Origin: Owenia fusiformis
Taxonomy: Eukaryota; Annelida; Polychaeta; Sabellida; Oweniidae
Length of the DNA: 64,000 nucleotides
Assembly (NCBI GenBank): GCA_903813345.2
Contig: CAIIXF020000001.1
Location: forward strand, 49,185,885-49,249,884
Reading direction: 5' to 3'
Shown piece after piece: positions 10,141 to 22,300 of this stretch; within the stretch, counting starts at the first letter, position 1, and each line of letters starts with the position of its first letter. The position numbers and the translations under genes were made by a program. Under the pieces are notes generated by a model. That model searched no databases. It was given only the letters and a program-made list of their open reading frames with translations, and had not been told where the DNA came from.

Positions 10141-13100
10141 CTTTTATTTGGTCTAATATTTTTTATAATAAATTGCTGAAAATCTGCCATTTGTGCAATT
10201 ACTCTGGATAAGGCTCAAGATACCAGTTTTGTGTATGGTATTCTTTAAACTTGGGCTACCACCCCCATCTTGAGCTACTTACAAGAACTTCATGCAATAA
10301 AACACCCACAAGTCATTGGCTCTCAGGCTTTCATCATTATTAATTGGTTAGCTTTCATGATGTAACTTGAGGCATTGTTAAACTGTACACAGGGGGATCC
10401 AGGATTTTGTGTTAGGGGGAGGATTTGATAATAACTGTGTGTGCGAAGGGGGGGGGCACTCCTCTCTCTAGATCCGCTAGTGGTACAATATCTATGAAAG
10501 GGAGTAATGTAGATATGATGAAGACAAGTTGAAACTAAGTTTTGAAATATGTATTACAGTTTTTTCTCATCGTTCAATATCTTGCCTGTTTTCTAAAAGT
10601 CCAACAATTCTGACTCCATTTTTGGATTATTCTTTGTTTTTTAGGTTTTCTGTCAAAAAAGGTATGACCCTTTTTCAATTAAAAAATTGTATGTTATCTT
10701 AAATCTTCAATTTAGCTTTTATAGTTGATCAGATCTCAATATAAATGTAATTGCGATTGTAAGGAAAACATTGGCTTCCGGTTTCTTTAACTAAAATATT
10801 TTTAGCAATGCAGTATTTTAACAAATTAAGTAAGGGTGATAGTGGAACTATTGTATCTACATATGTGTTTGTTGTACATACAAATGTACAGATTATCTGA
10901 TACAAATGTACAAATTGTCTGTACATTTCCAGGTGTTTTATATGCATATAAAAGTATGCATCAATTTTGGTGCTTAGATTGTATTGACTGAGTGATAAAA
11001 TGTTGATATAAACTGGTATACATTACATGTACATATTAAGACTAACATATAAATGGACAGATCTGTAGGTTGGCTAGATGAACTATAATACCACTTGCCA
11101 CTATATCATGTATATGCATGAATATTTTATTATTCCATTCAGCTTCATTTTGATGTTGGCATTCAATAAATGGACTCTTGATAGTCTAGCTACAAGACCT
11201 TGCACACTGTGTGAGAAGGTGTTTAGTCAAGTAGAGGGGGGGGTCATAGAGGCTTGTAGCTAGACTAGGCTCTTGATAGCATGTATGGATATTATTATAT
11301 GTGAGTGATCTTAAAAATGACAATCAATGGAGTGATAAATATGCTTATAGCCTTTGAAAATGGCTCCCAATGTCTGCTGCTTGACAAGATGTTTGAGATT
11401 TTCTGTTTATTGGCTTTTGCCATTGCAAGTAAATTTTAAGATTGTGATCCAAGACAAACTTTTCAGAATTTTAACATGAATGTATGAATGGAGATTTAGG
11501 CCAATTGAGAAAAATTGCAGCCATGGCTGTTCGATGGGATTTGCTCAATTGGCATTGCTGTTATCTAGTTATACTCAATAACTTATTTTTTTGCTATTTT
11601 TGTAAATTAGAATAGTAATTGACAACATGCTTTTTGTTAATTGATTTTTATAGAAATTTCTATTTATTTAAGGTCTATTGTAACAAAAATCATTGTATCC
11701 ACACAAAAACATGAACATAAATTATATCCCTCTTACATACATCCTAAATCAATGAATATTTAATCATTTTTTCAAATAAGTATCATTTGGGCATTTTATT
11801 GAGAGTGATTCATCTTAAAATCCATGGATCTTTATCAGTTTGTGATGAGGGAAAATATCAGAGTGAAGTCTTCACTTTCTTTTTACCACCCAGGGCCTCA
11901 TTATGAGAAAACCTGGTATGTTAAACATATGTGAAATATGGATTTTATCATTTGTTATTTATTAATATTGTATAAAAGCTTTCATGCATTATTGTTAACC
12001 TCCTACAGAAAGTATGTATTGGTATATATATTTTACAAGACAAATTTTCAGTTGTTGTTTCGATCAACCCAAATGCTTGACATAGACATTGGTAGGCCTA
12101 TCGATATGGCGAACTATTGAACATACGTTTCTCTTAAACCAGTCATCAAAAACCTCAATTTAAAGATCATCTTTTGAATGGTAACAATTTAATTTGACAA
12201 AAATATATATTTACTTTTCTCTGTATTGTTTTAGAAAACACATTAGACACTTCTTTTGTTCTCAGTATCATATGTTTGGAATGAAATGGAACATCTATCC
12301 AAACCTCATTGGGATAAAATTACATACACAACGTGTCTAGTTCTCTGAATATTGTAAATGTACAAATGAACGTTAAGTTCATTTAAAGAAGTATCTTGTT
12401 AATGAAATAAAAGGTTTACTTTAATTTTCAATAACTATCATATTGAGAGGTCTAAGAAAATGTTGTATATGCAATTTTGTTCCAACAAGGTTTGGAAAGA
12501 TCTTTTATTTTATTCTCAAAATTGGTAGAAAGGAACAAAAAACAATTGCACCAAAAAACAATAATATGAAATATAAGTAAATAATTTTTGCATTAAATTG
12601 TTGTCAATCATTGACCGTTACATAAAGGACATTGTTTACAAAATGTTTTCAATAATCAGTTTGAGAGAAAAACAATGTTAAATTCAGTTCAGTTCGCCAT
12701 ATCAACACCAATCCTTTATATTTTAATTGAAATAAAATATTGTTAATTTAAACATAAGTTTCTTAATTGTTTACTTGATCAGACATCTCAATTCTTATTT
12801 CTAAAAAAATAAAATAAAAACTGTAATGGTCACATTACCTACAACCATGAATGTGAACCTGATGTGTGTTTTTTATATTTTGAGCAAATCTGATTTGAAA
12901 TTGTCAAAAATAAAAATCCAAATCAGCCTCACATCCCCTACCAATCTGTCAAATTCATTATGTTCCTATTCCAACCAATTTGTATAATATAATTGACAGT
13001 AACATGTAAATAACACCTCACAGCCATACCAAATGTTCAAATAATGGCCCAATACTATATCAAATGTAGCATCAATGCCATACCAAATGTCCAAATTAGT
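10140..13100. other. Gene-free AT-rich stretch
   Basis: No exon recognised on either strand. It holds a remnant of a GGATCC-ended element at 10393-10485 (CAGGGGGATCCAGGA to AGATCCGCTAGTGG), a small hairpin element near 11188-11255, and a weak inverted pair sharing GATATGGCGAACT near 12100 and 12690. Confidence 0.5.
11178..11281. mobile_element. Tiny hairpin element with flanking direct repeat
   Basis: TAGTCTAGCTACAAG at the left and its reverse complement CTTGTAGCTAGACTA at the right enclose about 50 bp containing a G-run. Both sides are flanked by CTCTTGATAG, which could be a target-site duplication of about 9-10 bp. Confidence 0.6.
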
Positions 13101-14164
13101 CCTTGCAAGCCTATGATTTCCCCGGGAAAAGCGCATTTTCAAAAGTTGAAGAAGGCCCTGAGAAGAAGGCAGATCATTTGAGAGAAGCTTAAATTAACAA
13201 GTGGACCAATTCCATTCCACATCTGCCATAGAGCCCAATCAGCTCGTAGTAAACCCAGAGGGGTCCGCGCGACCGAAACCCATCCGACGTGTTAGTACCG
13301 AAAGGCGTTTTATACCGAATGCCATAATACCGAATGAACTGAATTGACAAAATCCTTACAAACGGAAGAACATCCATTTTGAGGTTAGGTCCTCCACTTG
13401 ATCCCCAGATATGCAGAGGCCGGCATTCGTTCGGTTGTTTGTTTGTCAGTTTCTCCGAAAACAACTCAACTGTTTTATAGGAATACGGCTAATGGCCACA
13501 GGACGTCTGATTTAGAAAGGCAATTTAAAAAGTTGTCACTTTGTCCGTGTTGTCTAGCCTGAGTCCAAGGATCCATTCCCGAGGGCAGAGAAACGGGATT
13601 AAAATGTAAAAATAATTGAATTGAATTTAAATTAAATGTAACGCATACACTTTATATATCTATAATAGATGATGAAATATTTTCGCAGACTGACATAACG
13701 TACATTTAATGATTTGAAATACTGAAATAGCTAGCCACATAAACAACACGCAACATCTCTGGTACTGGGTATACTGCATTCGATAACGCTGTTACCGTAA
13801 CAAGATGGCTATGTTGGACGTAAAAACAACATTGCGGTAACATATAGCTACGGTTCTACGGAAAAAGAACAATAGCAGCTTCAAGGTTCCGACATTTTGT
13901 AACTGAAACGGATCCGTTTCGGTATCTAGTTAGAAGAGTGCAGTACCAGTGAACATTGGAAAGGTTATTTTGTCTTTTTTAATCTCCTTTAATTTCATAC
14001 AGAAGTGAACGAAACATTGAACTATAATTGATTTTTTGCAGATTGAAAACATTACATTCGGGTTTGTTATGATTTAAAATAGTTAGCCCCATATACAGCA
14101 CACCATCGTAAAGCTACGCGTAAAACTTTAGAATAAATCACGAAATATTTTCGTAGACTAATAT

Positions 14165-14656
14165 CACACCGGAATAGCCTGACAACGGTAAAGTCAGATA
14201 CCCTTGTCACAAATGGCGGACATGACCGTCTTCATTTCATGGGATTTTATCGTCGCTAATTCTAAGCATGTATAAGCTGTTGTGATGATGTTTCATTTGA
14301 AATCCCAATTTCATTCAAATTTGGTCGTGAATCGCCACAATATAGCGTCTTCGATATCGTCAATGACAACGGAATCTGAATTTGAGTAATTTAGAAAGAC
14401 AACGGCATATAATTACAGTGTCCGTTGTCCTATATCTCATTTTGATCGGTTAAATTAAAGACTTTATTTCGATGGTAGAACATTATTAACTGTACAATGA
14501 GTATTAAGACACCTTGATGGATTGTTGTTCCAAAGGAATTTAGTCTAGGTGCTCTATTAAACATACAGTTCATGAAAATCTAATTGAAGCGACGGTTATG
14601 TCCGCCATTTGTGACAACGGTATCTGACTTTACCGTTGTCAGGCTATTCCGGTGTG
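14165..14656. mobile_element. CACACCGG-ended miniature transposon, copy 1
   Basis: 492 bp with about 58-bp terminal inverted repeats starting CACACCGGAATAGCCTGACA and ending in the complement TGTCAGGCTATTCCGGTGTG. Flanked on both sides by AATAT, a 5-bp target-site duplication. No ORF. The second copy, at 61446-61964, has its interior in the opposite orientation. Confidence 0.9.
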
Positions 14657-15026
14657 AATATTACGTACGGCTTTTTATCTATGAAATAGCCATTCACACA
14701 TTTCGCACACCATTGCAAACCTTACCCCGTCCTCTGTTTTCGTTCAGGACCTGAGAAATTAAATGTAACACATTGAACTTTAGTAATAAAACATCACATA
14801 TTTTCACAGATTAACAACATTACGTTCAGGTTTTGTTATGCCATAGAATAGCAGTTCGGTACAATGCGCGTCGGAATAATGAGATGAACCCGCCCCAGAA
14901 GTCATATTTTGTCATATTTTGGGACATTCTTATACCAGATCCTAAAATTTGGAGCCATTGCCATACCGAATGTCAAAAAAGATACATGTAGTCTCTTGAT
15001 GTAGTCCACATGCGTCGAGGATCCTT

Positions 15027-15209
15027 TATCAGGCACGTAGCCAGGGGGCGACCCGCCCCCTTGTTCATTTTTTCAAAATCAATCCGTTTTTCACCATTCT
15101 GACCACTTTTCAAGTGATCTTGGCCATTTTTGAAAGCCCATTGTGAATCCCCTGGAATTTTTCAAAAAGTACCCCCCCCCCCCCTGTCAAATCCTGGCTA
15201 CGGGCCTGT
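15027..15209. mobile_element. Miniature element with GTAGCCAGG ends
   Basis: CAGGCACGTAGCCAGG at the left and CCTGGCTACGGGCCTG at the right form imperfect terminal inverted repeats; a C-run precedes the right end. A second copy lies at about 27718-27875, right after an STK11IP exon. Confidence 0.75.
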
Positions 15210-15789
15210 TTACACATTGAACGGTCCCCCGGGGTCTGGGTCTTATTTTATTTAACATTTCTACTGGGACAATAACGGCTCCAAAAAAGTTAAGATTAAT
15301 GATGAAAACCGTATAATTGGGGTTTACTTGTTGAACTAGCCTACCGTACGACATCGTGGGGGTATTTTAAAGTGTTTCCCTTTTTAACTGAGAAGTCCCT
15401 ACCCGTCATAATATATTATGGGTCACCTCTTTTGAATAAAAAACGTGGGTCGATATTTTTCCTCAAAACCCTAGTGGGCGTGTTTGACAGCCCAGGTAGA
15501 TGATTTTTGCCAGGAATATCCCCGAATTCCCGGGAATAGGCCTACCCAGAGGCATATGAATTTAGAATTTATTGTCTATTATTAAGGCGACCACGGCCAC
15601 TGTGTTATCAGGGCATGGCCAGACTACAATTATACAAACTACATTTATACAGTACATTTACAGTTACATTACTCTAGGTGTTGTGTTGTGATGGTTGCGA
15701 TGTTATAGATTTCTTTTCTTAAAGCATATTTAAATGTTAGTCTCGGGTATTTGGTTTGCTACTATAGAGCTTATTTTCACCTATATATG

Positions 15790-16104
15790 CAGTGGCGGAT
15801 CCAGGAACCAACAAGGGGGGGGGGGTCCAAATTTGAGGTTAGAGAAAAAAATTTGGGCCCCTAAAACCGAAAAGTGGGCCCAAATTTTGAAAAATTGAGG
15901 CCCATTTTCTTCAAAATTTGGCCTAAAATTAAAAAAATAAGGCCTTAGAAGGCCCAATAATGACCAAAAGGCCCACTTTTTGGGGCCTTAAGGCCTTTTT
16001 TGGCCTAAAATTTTTTTGGGCCCAACTTTTTTTTTTCTGGGCCAACCTTAGGGGGGGGGGGGGGCGGGCCCCATGGCCCCATGGCCCCCCCCCGGATCCG
16101 CCAT
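15790..16104. mobile_element. Miniature element with GGCGGATCC ends and G/C homopolymers
   Basis: GTGGCGGATCCAGGAAC at the left pairs with GGATCCGCCAT at the right. The interior repeats AAATTTGGGCCC/AAGGCC words and long G and C runs. No ORF of interest. Confidence 0.75.
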
Positions 16105-16727
16105 AGATATGTATGTTTGAAAGAAAAACCCTAGATGTGGGTTCATTCATTTGCTTTCCGGATAAAAATCCTAGATGTAGGTGGATATTTTGAACCTCAG
16201 TTAGCGGTACCCCTCCCCCCTCCCGTCTGGACTATACATTGACATTCTTTTTGAAATTGCTATATCGAGATCCCCCCCCATCCACCTTTTCTACCGATAT
16301 AAATCACTGACACATACACGTAAGAGACAATATGAAAAATAATCAAACTGGATGGACCACTTCATTTCATCATCGGTTTTACCCGGGCAAGTCCAATATT
16401 TCCGATGAGTCAGGTGGAAAGAGTTCCCCGGGACTTTATTAATCCGTGTTGTCCTATTTTATTTTCGTACTTTGTAGCTGCTAGCTTTGAACGTTTGTCA
16501 CGGGATAAAAATATTTTGTTTTAAAAAGTTCAGTTCGATCCAATTTTTAGCCTTCACTGGCTTAACTTGGAACTAAGTTTTTGACAGAAGGATCAAAATT
16601 TTATGAATTAATCTTATAGTAAGTATATTTGACATTTGTATAACTCTGAGGCTTCTTCTAGTCTAACACTTTTCAAAAAATTTTCGGGTCAGAAATAAAT
16701 AAAATTAAAAAATCCACAGGATATATA

Positions 16728-17563
16728 GGCCTACTACTTTTTTCAAGGCCTGACTGCGTCGCTAACATGCTAAATATAAGAGTTAGCTGACGTTTGGGAG
16801 TCTGACTTACCTTCTAAAGGTTAGAACGCGAATCTTAATGAAACCATATCACCTTTGTTCCGTCAACCATGGAGCATTTGCCACAACATCCAAGAGGTAA
16901 ATCATGGATCGAGAAAATGAATGATTTCCTTGTAAGTTCCAGAAGTTTCAATACGAAAAATTACCGAACATATGTGAAAACCGAATATTTGTTCGTTGTT
17001 TTCACGATTTACAGGTTCGTTTGTTCTTCAATGTTTTGGTCTAAATTATAAAGCATCACCAACAGGTCTTACTCTATTAATCGAATAATACAGCAGACGG
17101 CTCATATTTCTACGTAGCATTTCATTCAGACCAATAGTGGGAGTGTAGATCACGCAGTTTCGTTCGTTGCGTACTTCACTTGAAATTGGTAATTTTAAAT
17201 ATTGACTACTTCACTTAGCTTGGCGGATGTAGAACATTGCTTAATATTCTTTTAATTTTCACACCAGACATGCTTGGTTGACACGTCAACAAAGTAAAGT
17301 TCAAGGGTCAATGCGTTATTTCGTGATAACTACAACGCCTTCCCGGAAGTCAACATTGATGAAAAATGAAAAAGTCGGAAAAGCATTTACGCTAATTTCT
17401 ATCAAATGCTATGTTTATGCATCATCATCGACGCAACAAAGGTGATATGGTTTCATTAAGATTCGGGTTCTAACCTTTAGAAGGTAAGTCAGACTCCCAA
17501 ACGTCAGCTAACTCTTATATTTAGCATGTTAGCGACGCAGTCAGGCCTTGAAAAAAGTAGTAG
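16728..17563. mobile_element. Inverted-repeat element, about 135-bp arms
   Basis: The arm at 16728-16862 (CTACTTTTTTCAAGGCCTGA, CGTTTGGGAGTCTGAC) recurs as its reverse complement at about 17425-17563. The loop of about 560 bp has only a 60-codon frame starting at 16869, with no supported function. Confidence 0.75.
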
Positions 17564-17566
17564 ACT

Positions 17567-18545
17567 GTATCATAGGCCAAGGGTTAAGTAATGGTAAGCC
17601 GTATATAGAAGAGACAGGTGAACAACTCTGACTTAGACCACTTGTTAAGATGGAGATTTCAACAATATTTAGTGTATTATTTTCAAAAAGCCATGGGGAG
17701 TTGATAAAAAATTGATAGTTTGTAGCTCTTACCTAAGATTCAGTCAGATGATATAGAGTGAATAATGCTGTCTAAAAGAGAGAATTTCTGAAAACCTGCA
17801 ATTGCTTGGCAAGTTTATTAGAGTCCATTTCACTGCTTCATTTCGTCAGTAGAACGGCAAAAATAAGAAATTGGGAGACCATTGTGCAATAATATATAGA
17901 AAAGTATATTCATAATGTACATGAATGACATTTGTATATTTCAGATTTTTTAGTTTTTTGTGCAATAAGCCTGTGCCGTCTTGTAATTTGAAGAATTTCA
18001 GCCATGTTAATCTTATTGAAAATAACATGGCAGAGAAACATCCAAATATAAGAGGCCACACACTTTATAAGCCAAACTAGAAGCAATCCAAGATATACAA
18101 ATGTCATTCATGTACATTATGAATATACTTTTCCATATATTATTGCACAATGGTCTCCCAATTTCTTATTTTTGCCGTTCTACTGACGAAATGAACCAGT
18201 GAAATGGACTCTAGTAAACAAGTGATCTGATTGGTCACTGGTGACCTCCACCAGTGACAATCAGTTTCAGCTTGCCAGGCAATTGCAGATATCCATAGTT
18301 GTTGTTTTGTATGCAGTATTATATGCAGTTTTTTTTTGAGATAAAGATTTGAAAAAAACAATGATAAGTTTGAAAAACACTTTGAAAAAGATTTTGGAGA
18401 GATTTGGGAATACAATTTGATACCAGTAAGGAGAACTAGTGCCAAGACTAAAGAAATTTGAAAAATTTTCAATCCTACTTGTGGACCTGTCTCTTCTATA
18501 TTCAGCTTACTATTACTTTTCCCTTGGCCTATGGACTGTATCTTC
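17567..18545. mobile_element. Palindromic (fold-back) element next to the previous one
   Basis: GGCCAAGGGTTAAGTAATGG near 17577 returns inverted near 18510-18530. A long near-perfect inner arm (17823-17945, CATAATGTACATGAATGACA) returns inverted at 18093-18222. Almost the whole 970 bp can fold on itself. No coding potential. Confidence 0.7.
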
Positions 18546-18784
18546 TAGTCTGAAACTTTTTTGAAATTTGGAATGAAAATATTCAGACCATAGCCCACAT
18601 TTTTTAAAATTTGGGATTGAAAAATATTTGTTTACATAGGAAGTCATGGGCGTAGCGCTATTTTTCTAAGTAGTCTAGTACGTCACCACCACGGGAACAA
18701 AAATTTTGTAATTTAGTTGTATTTGGACCGAATTTGCAACCATCTGGTGCGTACCCAGCGTACCGGCGCTACACCCATGGAAGT

Positions 18785-19225
18785 GCCATTCGGACCCAAA
18801 CTCCCGTGCAATGATATATCACTGCGGCGGGCAGGTGTCTCGTGTAAGCATGGTAACGTCATAATAAACAAATGACGTGATTGGTTCTAGCATGGAGGTC
18901 GCTTGATTGTAAAATTTAGACAATTTCATTGGTTGAATTGCGCGTATTAACTAATAAACAACACATGCGGTAAACTATTATCAACACAACTTTTACTCAG
19001 AATTCCTTCCACAGTGATTTCTTCTCATATTTCAGTAATTTTGAGATATTTTGACAAAATAATGATTGGGGAACATTCATGAATACATGTTTTATAAGTT
19101 GTGTGAAAATTGACCACATATACGATGAAAAGGGGAACTATTTTCACCAAATTTTGGGGATTTTCTTCATCTGCCTGCCGCAGTGTCTATACTGAGACTC
19201 TGCATGGGAGTTCGATTCGGACCAG
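18785..19225. mobile_element. Inverted-repeat element just before the STK11IP start
   Basis: CATTCGGACCCAAACTCCCG and CACTGCGGCGGGCAGG (about 18790-18838) return inverted at about 19168-19222 (CTGCCTGCCGCAGTG, GGGAGTTCGATTCGG). It sits 150 bp before the STK11IP ATG, so it lies in the promoter or 5' UTR. Confidence 0.65.
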
Positions 19226-19373
19226 ATGGCCAATGGAGCCTTCACCCAATCTTTCCAGTAAAGCCTGTATTATATTTACTATTAACCATTTTTCTTTTCA
19301 GAAATGTTACATACAAGAGTATGATCAATCATCTTGGTGAATGTCTCAGAGAAAATAATTGTGAATAAACAAT

Positions 19374-22300
19374 ATGAAAATGTCTGTTCTGAATAAAGAC
19401 TGGGACATAATAAAGGGGTTAGCAACATTGCTGAGAGATAATGGTAAGTTTTTAGGTTATCTTTTTCATGTTTTTAATCTCATAAACTTAAGGACATAAA
19501 AACAATAGAAAGCCCCATCTCATCCTTCTATGAGGACAAAATAATGTTCAAACATAGAATTTACATGACCAAGTTACATTATTTTTAAATACTGTCCTCA
19601 ACCTTTCAGGAGACAAAATTTTGCATGGAGAGAGCAAGCTTTCACTGACCACTGTTTCTGTGATTATACTCAACAAGAGTTTCACAAAGATCTGCGATAT
19701 TGATCAACACACATCATTTGAAGTGTTGCCCCAACACAACACTAATGTGCCCCTCTACCATGATCTGCAGTTCCTCTATGACTTCATGCAGAAAACGCCA
19801 TCATTGAAGGTAAACATAGAATTACAGAATCTACAAATGGATGATATTGCAGAAATACAAAGAAAACAAGAATCGTTTTTCATAAGATCCCATTTTATGC
19901 TGTATTTTCACTGGTCTATTCACAAAACATCAACTGAGCAAAATAATACAATTCTGGCTATAATGTTAAGATGGCCAAATCATATAATTTGGTCACAAGT
20001 TTTAGGGTTCCAAAATTATTTTTACATTCATTTAATGGTGGATTCATCCTCAATTTAGATTTGATTTGATAATATGATAATTCTTTCTTTCAGTTGATCC
20101 ATGGTGCTTATACTATCCAAGGTAAGGTAGATGTTACCCCATTCAGGTCTCTACATGCACTGGAGATCAAGAAGTCACCCATTCACCTGATAGTTGGTCT
20201 TCAGAAACTGAGACAAACATTGAAAGAGGTTGCATGCTCAAGATGTCTTCACAACCTACAGGTATGGTGGAAATTCATTGTATTATAGATAGCTATTTAC
20301 CGTTTGCAGTCATTTCGATTTCGCTTCTTAAAAGAAAGCTTCGTCTTCAGATGTAGTTTGTAACCAGAATACTAGTCTGAGCACAGGGTAATAACAATCA
20401 TATTTGTTGTAAATTATTCAGTTGTAAGTGTTCTGTAAATTATTGTAATACTGGCATGACCATTTTTGTGTGGTAATAATAATTAGGAATCAATTACCAA
20501 TGGTGAATTTCAATACTGTTGTGACATTTAATATGATGCTAGGTTTCACACTCTCTCTTGCATTTGAAATACTCGTTTTTCTTTAAGGAACTGTTTGAGA
20601 GTTGTGCGGGTGATATGAGTTCTCCTATGACATGGCCAGAGTTGATGTCTGCCAGGCTAAGCTATAACAGTATCCACTCTCTTGATGGATCCCTAGTAAG
20701 TGTTCTTTAACATCCAAGTAACCCCTAGAGTTCTTAAGTGGAAGAGACTTAAAACACATTTATTTTTACTAGCCCCTCCCCCCAAATTGCCAAGAGATTG
20801 AAAAGGTCTATTGATTTGTACACTGAAATGTGTGATTAAATTTTGAATTGAGGTTTGAATTGAATTGAGATTAAATTTTGAATTGAGGTTTGAATTGAAT
20901 TGAATTGAGATTAAATTGAATTGAGGTTTATTTTATCCAATTTGATGAGATTCAAATTAATGAGAAAAAATAGATTATGAATATAATATTTTCCTTATAT
21001 GTTTCAGCGTCTCCTGCCCTCTCTGAGAATGCTAGACCTCAGTCACAATAACATAATAACTGTGGAATCATACCTCCAGGTAAAGGGCCTTGTAGTTGAC
21101 ACTTTGAGTTAGTAATCAAGCGGCAACTTAGAATTAAAGTGTCAGGAACCGAGATATCTGACCAAATGTGAAATGTTTTGAAGTTACAACAAACAGAAAT
21201 CACCAAATTCTTAAGAATTAGATATAGGGGATGTCCACTTTTTTAAAAGATCTTTGGCAGATAACATGTCTCTTCTTTGTTACACCTTTAAAAATAATAT
21301 TATTAATTGTATTTCAGTATTTAACAGAGCTTGAGCACATTAACCTTGCCTTCAACAGCCTTGAGGTGATGCCAACATTAGCATTCAGTGCTAGGGCCAA
21401 GATGAAGTCAGTAGTGCTACGAAATAACAACCTCGACAACTTGGATGGTATGTGCAGATTAACATGTCATTCATGTGTAAATGACAATTGAAGATTTGTA
21501 TTCATATGTACCCCTAGATTTAAAAATGTGTACATTTTGGAGAGAAATTTCATGTAAATTCAATGATCAGATAAAAAAGGACTGTTTTAGCGGTCATTAG
21601 TTTGGCATCCAGGGTTTAGATAAATCGTATTCCAAGCATTATTTTGCCAATAACAATACTTTTCGCTGTCAACGCTTTCTTGAGGATTAATTGAGTGAAT
21701 ATGAAGTGAATCTCAACAGTAGTTAAAAATGAATTACACAGTATCCGAATATTTTTCAGTGTTAATAGTAGTTTTCTGTATATGTCTTAGACCTGCTTTG
21801 AATTGATTACAACATACATGCCTCTATTTGTTTTAGGCCTGGATGAGTTGATCAACCTTACAGACTTAGATGTTGGGGATAACTGTATATCAGACTTCAC
21901 CAATCTCTCTACTCTCGCTGGACTCTTCCATTTGCAACGTGTAAGCAAGTATTAACTTTTATTCTACTACTTTTATAAAATAATTTGTAATGCTCCATGT
22001 ATTCTAGATTTTCATTTCATCATATTATGTTCATAACAATTTCAATTCTGTAGTTTTTTTTAAATGAGTATGATATTTGAGCATCAGTGCTGTTAATTAT
22101 AATTACATGAGTCATAGAGGGACTTGGCCAGGGTTAACCCCACAGAGCCCTTGATGCTCATACTATGGTTACCTTCCATGCGGAATAGAACAGTTTGTAC
22201 TGTATAGTAGCACTTACCAATTGAATAAACACCAAATTTGCCAATATCTTTTGTGCTAAGTACCATCTACAGGTACCATTTACCATGCAAGTGGAGTTTG

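Larger units (their letters stand above)
13100..16720. other. Gene-free stretch of mobile-element relics
   Basis: No supported exon. Contains the CACACCGG element (14165-14656), two G/C-tract miniature elements (15027-15209 and 15790-16104) and otherwise unassigned sequence. Frames open here sit in repeats or are short and without family features. Confidence 0.5.

Noticed and set aside
16869-17051. 60-codon frame starting MEHLPQHPRGKSW, with a GTAAGT after 20 codons
   Set aside because: It lies in the loop of an inverted-repeat element; no linking exon or homology seen.
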